A stretch of DNA of 64,000 nucleotides, from NCBI RefSeq assembly GCF_018129985.1, contig NZ_JAFCKT010000001.1, positions 1,116,001 to 1,180,000 on the forward strand. The letters run 5' to 3'. Shown in pieces: positions 61,969 through 64,000 of this stretch. The DNA is from Bradyrhizobium sp. SZCCT0148. Its GTDB lineage: Bacteria > Pseudomonadota > Alphaproteobacteria > Rhizobiales > Xanthobacteraceae. A program made the position numbers and the translations under genes. The notes under the pieces are model-generated. The model was not told the origin of the DNA. It searched no databases and saw nothing but the letters and a program-made list of their open reading frames with translations. Numbering within the stretch: position 1 is the first letter of the stretch; every line of letters starts with the position of its first letter.

Positions 61969-62145
61969 TCAGTCGCCCCCTCCGTCACACCCGCCGGCAT
62001 CCGAGAGATCGCCGCTCGAACCGCCATCGCCGCCGCCTTGAATACCGCGGCCAAAGTTCTCGGCGATGATCATCAAGAGAACGACGAAGAGCCCGGCGCC
62101 GAAGGGCCAGGGATTGGCACGAATGATGTCGAAGAGCTCCCGCAT
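61969..62145 (-). CDS. Small single-pass membrane protein, 58 residues
   Basis: MRELFDIIRANPWPFGAGLF and VVLLMIIAENFGRG give one membrane segment, followed by a Gly/Asp/Ser tail (GGGDGGSSGDLSDAGGCDGG). AGGATGTGGC precedes the ATG at 62145. Converges on the MarR gene. Confidence 0.7.
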   Translation of the reverse strand: MRELFDIIRANPWPFGAGLFVVLLMIIAENFGRGIQGGGDGGSSGDLSDAGGCDGGGD

Positions 62146-62229
62146 GCCACATCCTACGCACACGCAAGCGAACCAACCGTAAAAAGACAGGCCCTAGACG
62201 TCAGAGTTAATCGAAAGCGCGGGAGCTGG

Positions 62230-62481
62230 TTAACCGTCCTTCAAGACATCCTTAACCTCACCATCGACCCAGGTCCCGTCCGCCGCGATGACTCGCACGC
62301 GGCTGTTGTCGGTGGCATTGACCAGAACATGCGAACTCACCCGGTCGCCACTCGGCTCCAGGTGCAAATCGGTCTCGGGCTTCCAGCTCAGTGTCGTCGC
62401 GAGATCGCCGGGAAAGATCTGCCATTGCGATCCGTCTTCGAGCTCGACGACGTGGCTCTCCGCATGCGCGCGTATCTTCAT
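62230..62481 (-). CDS. Hypothetical 83-residue protein
   Basis: MKIRAHAESHVVELEDGSQW, QIFPGDLATTLSWKPETDLH, SHVLVNATDNSRVRVIAADG, TWVDGEVKDVLKDG. A small beta-barrel-like domain; resembles small Bradyrhizobium proteins with the DGSxWxIFPGD motif. Function unknown. GGGGTGG precedes the ATG. Confidence 0.7.
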   Translation of the reverse strand: MKIRAHAESHVVELEDGSQWQIFPGDLATTLSWKPETDLHLEPSGDRVSSHVLVNATDNSRVRVIAADGTWVDGEVKDVLKDG

Positions 62482-62540
62482 TCCACCCCGAATTCTCGAT
62501 GTAGGGGAGCGGCCCCGGCGCTCAGGCCGGGGCCATTCCG

Positions 62541-62795
62541 TCAATCGTTGTCGTGGTGGATCACGGTCTTGCTGCGATTGCCGTACTCGTCTTCCTTCTT
62601 GATCACGGTGGTGCGGCTGGACGGCTCGCGTTCCCGGATGACCGTGGTGCGATCACGCTCGCGGACGCGATAGTCCGGCGACTGGCCGACCGTTACGCCA
62701 GCACCGACCGGGCCAACGTGAACACCGACTTCGTCGGCGAATGCAGGGGCCGCAATGGCGGTTACCACGGCGGCGGCGAACAGATATTTCCTCAT
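62541..62795 (-). CDS. Small periplasmic protein, 84 residues
   Basis: Signal peptide MRKYLFAAAVVTAIAAPAFA, a short GVHVGPVGAGVTVGQSPDYR part, and a highly charged Arg/Glu/Asp/Lys tail ending HHDND. GGAGGACGAG before the ATG. Similar Arg-rich exported proteins occur in Bradyrhizobium; role unknown. Confidence 0.75.
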   Translation of the reverse strand: MRKYLFAAAVVTAIAAPAFADEVGVHVGPVGAGVTVGQSPDYRVRERDRTTVIREREPSSRTTVIKKEDEYGNRSKTVIHHDND

Positions 62796-62919
62796 CTCGT
62801 CCTCCTCGTTGTCGTGGGGTGGGAATGCCGGAGTGCGACACTTTGTTCCGCATGACCTGCCTATTCCGGGGGACCCGGAACCGGCTCACAGCGGCCATGT
62901 TTCCGGCTAGACTGGATCC

Positions 62920-64000
62920 ATGAAACAAGCTGATTCCTCGGCCCATTACACCCGCCGCACAGTGCTAAAGTCCGTGCTCGGCGCGACCGCCGTCCTCGCG
63001 GCACCCGCAGGCGTCCTCGCAGCACCGCCGGGCTTCGACGAATGGCGCGAGAGCTTTCGCGCACGTGCCATGGCCAAAGGCATCTCGGCCGCGACCTGGC
63101 AGCGCGCGATGGCACGGGTCGAGCCCGACATGAGCGTGTTCAAGCAGATGCGCAGCCAGCCCGAATTCCACGAACAGGTCTGGCAATACATCAACCGCCG
63201 CGTCTCCGACTGGCGCATCATCAACGGCAAGATCGCGCTGAAGAACAACGAGGCGCTGCTGGCGCGCATCGAGCGGGATTTCGGTGTCGAGCGCGGCACC
63301 TTGCTGGCGCTGTGGGGCGTCGAGTCCGCCTATGGCGATCCCCTGGTGCAACAGAACCACATGACGCCGGTGTTTCCCTCCCTCGCCGCGCTTGCCTGGA
63401 ACGAGCCGCGTCGCAAGGCCTATTGGGAGACCGAGCTGATCAACGCGCTCCGCATCGTCGACAAGGGCTGGAGCACGCCGGAGCAGATGCAGGGCTCCTG
63501 GGCCGGCGCGATGGGCCATTCGCAATGGATGCCGGAAGTCTGGCTCAACGTCGGCATCGACTACGACGGCGACGGCAAGGTGTCGCCGTTCGGCAAGCCG
63601 GACGACGCACTGGGCTCGACCGCGAAATATCTCGTCAACCGTGGCAAATGGCATCGCGGCGAGCATTGGGGCTACGAGGTGCGGGCGGCCGGCAATATGA
63701 GCGGCAGTCGCACCTATGCGGCTTGGGCATCTTCGGGCGTCACCCGCGCCGACGGCCAGCCGTTCCCGCAGCCGAACGCATCCGCGCAAATGTGGACGCC
63801 GGTCGCCGGCGGACCGACCTTCCTGCTGGGACCGAATTTCTACTCGGTGAAGAGCTACAACCCTTCCATGAATTATGCGCTCGCGATCTGTCATCTCGGC
63901 GACCGCTGCCTCGGCGGGCCGCCCTTCATCCAGCCCTTCCCCGGCTCCGAGCGCGCGCTGACGCTCGCCGAGGTGCAGGAAATGCAGACGCGATTGACGA
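62920..64000 (+). CDS. Lytic murein transglycosylase, MltB type (3' end off the window)
   Basis: 360 codons before the window ends. A Tat-like start (HYTRRTVLKSVLGATAVLAA) is followed by the SLT/MltB domain: LLALWGVESAYGDPLVQQNH with the catalytic Glu, ALAWNEPRRKAYWETELINA, GSWAGAMGHSQWMPEVWLNV, GIDYDGDGKVSPFGKPDDAL. It cleaves peptidoglycan with formation of 1,6-anhydro ends. A C-terminal peptidoglycan-binding domain may begin near TLAEVQEMQTRL. Confidence 0.92.
   Translation, partial: MKQADSSAHYTRRTVLKSVLGATAVLAAPAGVLAAPPGFDEWRESFRARAMAKGISAATWQRAMARVEPDMSVFKQMRSQPEFHEQVWQYINRRVSDWRIINGKIALKNNEALLARIERDFGVERGTLLALWGVESAYGDPLVQQNHMTPVFPSLAALAWNEPRRKAYWETELINALRIVDKGWSTPEQMQGSWAGAMGHSQWMPEVWLNVGIDYDGDGKVSPFGKPDDALGSTAKYLVNRGKWHRGEHWGYEVRAAGNMSGSRTYAAWASSGVTRADGQPFPQPNASAQMWTPVAGGPTFLLGPNFYSVKSYNPSMNYALAICHLGDRCLGGPPFIQPFPGSERALTLAEVQEMQTRLT

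Overview
The window reads as chromosomal DNA of a Bradyrhizobium-type alphaproteobacterium (Nitrobacteraceae, Hyphomicrobiales). The signs are high GC, typical gene content (DUF6481, DUF3072, DUF2934, DUF2171, an MxKDx-repeat protein, OpgC, an ETC complex I subunit, HdeD) and dispersed palindromic elements whose translation gives the familiar VDGRDxPGHDE string. The genus is inferred from content, not from a search. No prophage, insertion sequence, CRISPR array or rRNA was seen.

Layout. 1-8.1 kb: a partial ArnT-like glycosyltransferase, then an alpha-2-macroglobulin (yfhM) and penicillin-binding protein 1C (pbpC) pair, translationally coupled, with a dispersed repeat inside the pbpC reading frame. 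8.5-14.7 kb: tRNA-Arg(TCT), an orphan PLP-fold protein and many small proteins. 15.0-18.0 kb: a three-gene TRAP transporter. 18.1-24.9 kb: a leucine/isovalerate degradation cluster (ivd, mccB, mccA, HMG-CoA lyase) with a divergent AraC regulator. 25-31.6 kb: Lrp regulator, complex I accessory subunit, OpgC, an eRF1-like host-attachment protein, tRNA-Pro(TGG), DUF192, a double cold-shock protein and a sirtuin gene broken by one in-frame stop.

31.8-42.6 kb is dense in very small genes (26-100 residues) mixed with strong terminators, candidate structured RNAs and two LexA (SOS) boxes of the alphaproteobacterial GAAC-N7-GAAC type, each just upstream of small genes. 42.8-53.1 kb: tRNA-Glu(TTC), an orphan Bug-type receptor, a methyltransferase/GT2 fusion with a polytopic membrane partner, PilZ proteins, a fatty-acid desaturase, a PrsW-like protease and an HdeD protein.

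53.1-64 kb: DAHP synthase preceded by a complete transcription attenuator (a 26-codon leader peptide with the run YFWYFSY, an antiterminator arm and a terminator). Then the EF-P modification pair epmB-epmA divergent from efp, an M23 peptidase, a DUF808 protein, a MarR regulator whose start codon lies at the end of nested palindromes and which faces an AhpD-like/cupin operon, and a partial lytic transglycosylase.

The most notable signals are the aromatic attenuator (possibly with a leaderless leader ORF), the two SOS boxes before uncharacterised small genes, the pseudoknot-capable RNA candidate at 34.55-34.76 kb, and a pair of related small-RNA-like elements at 35.4 and 37.8 kb.
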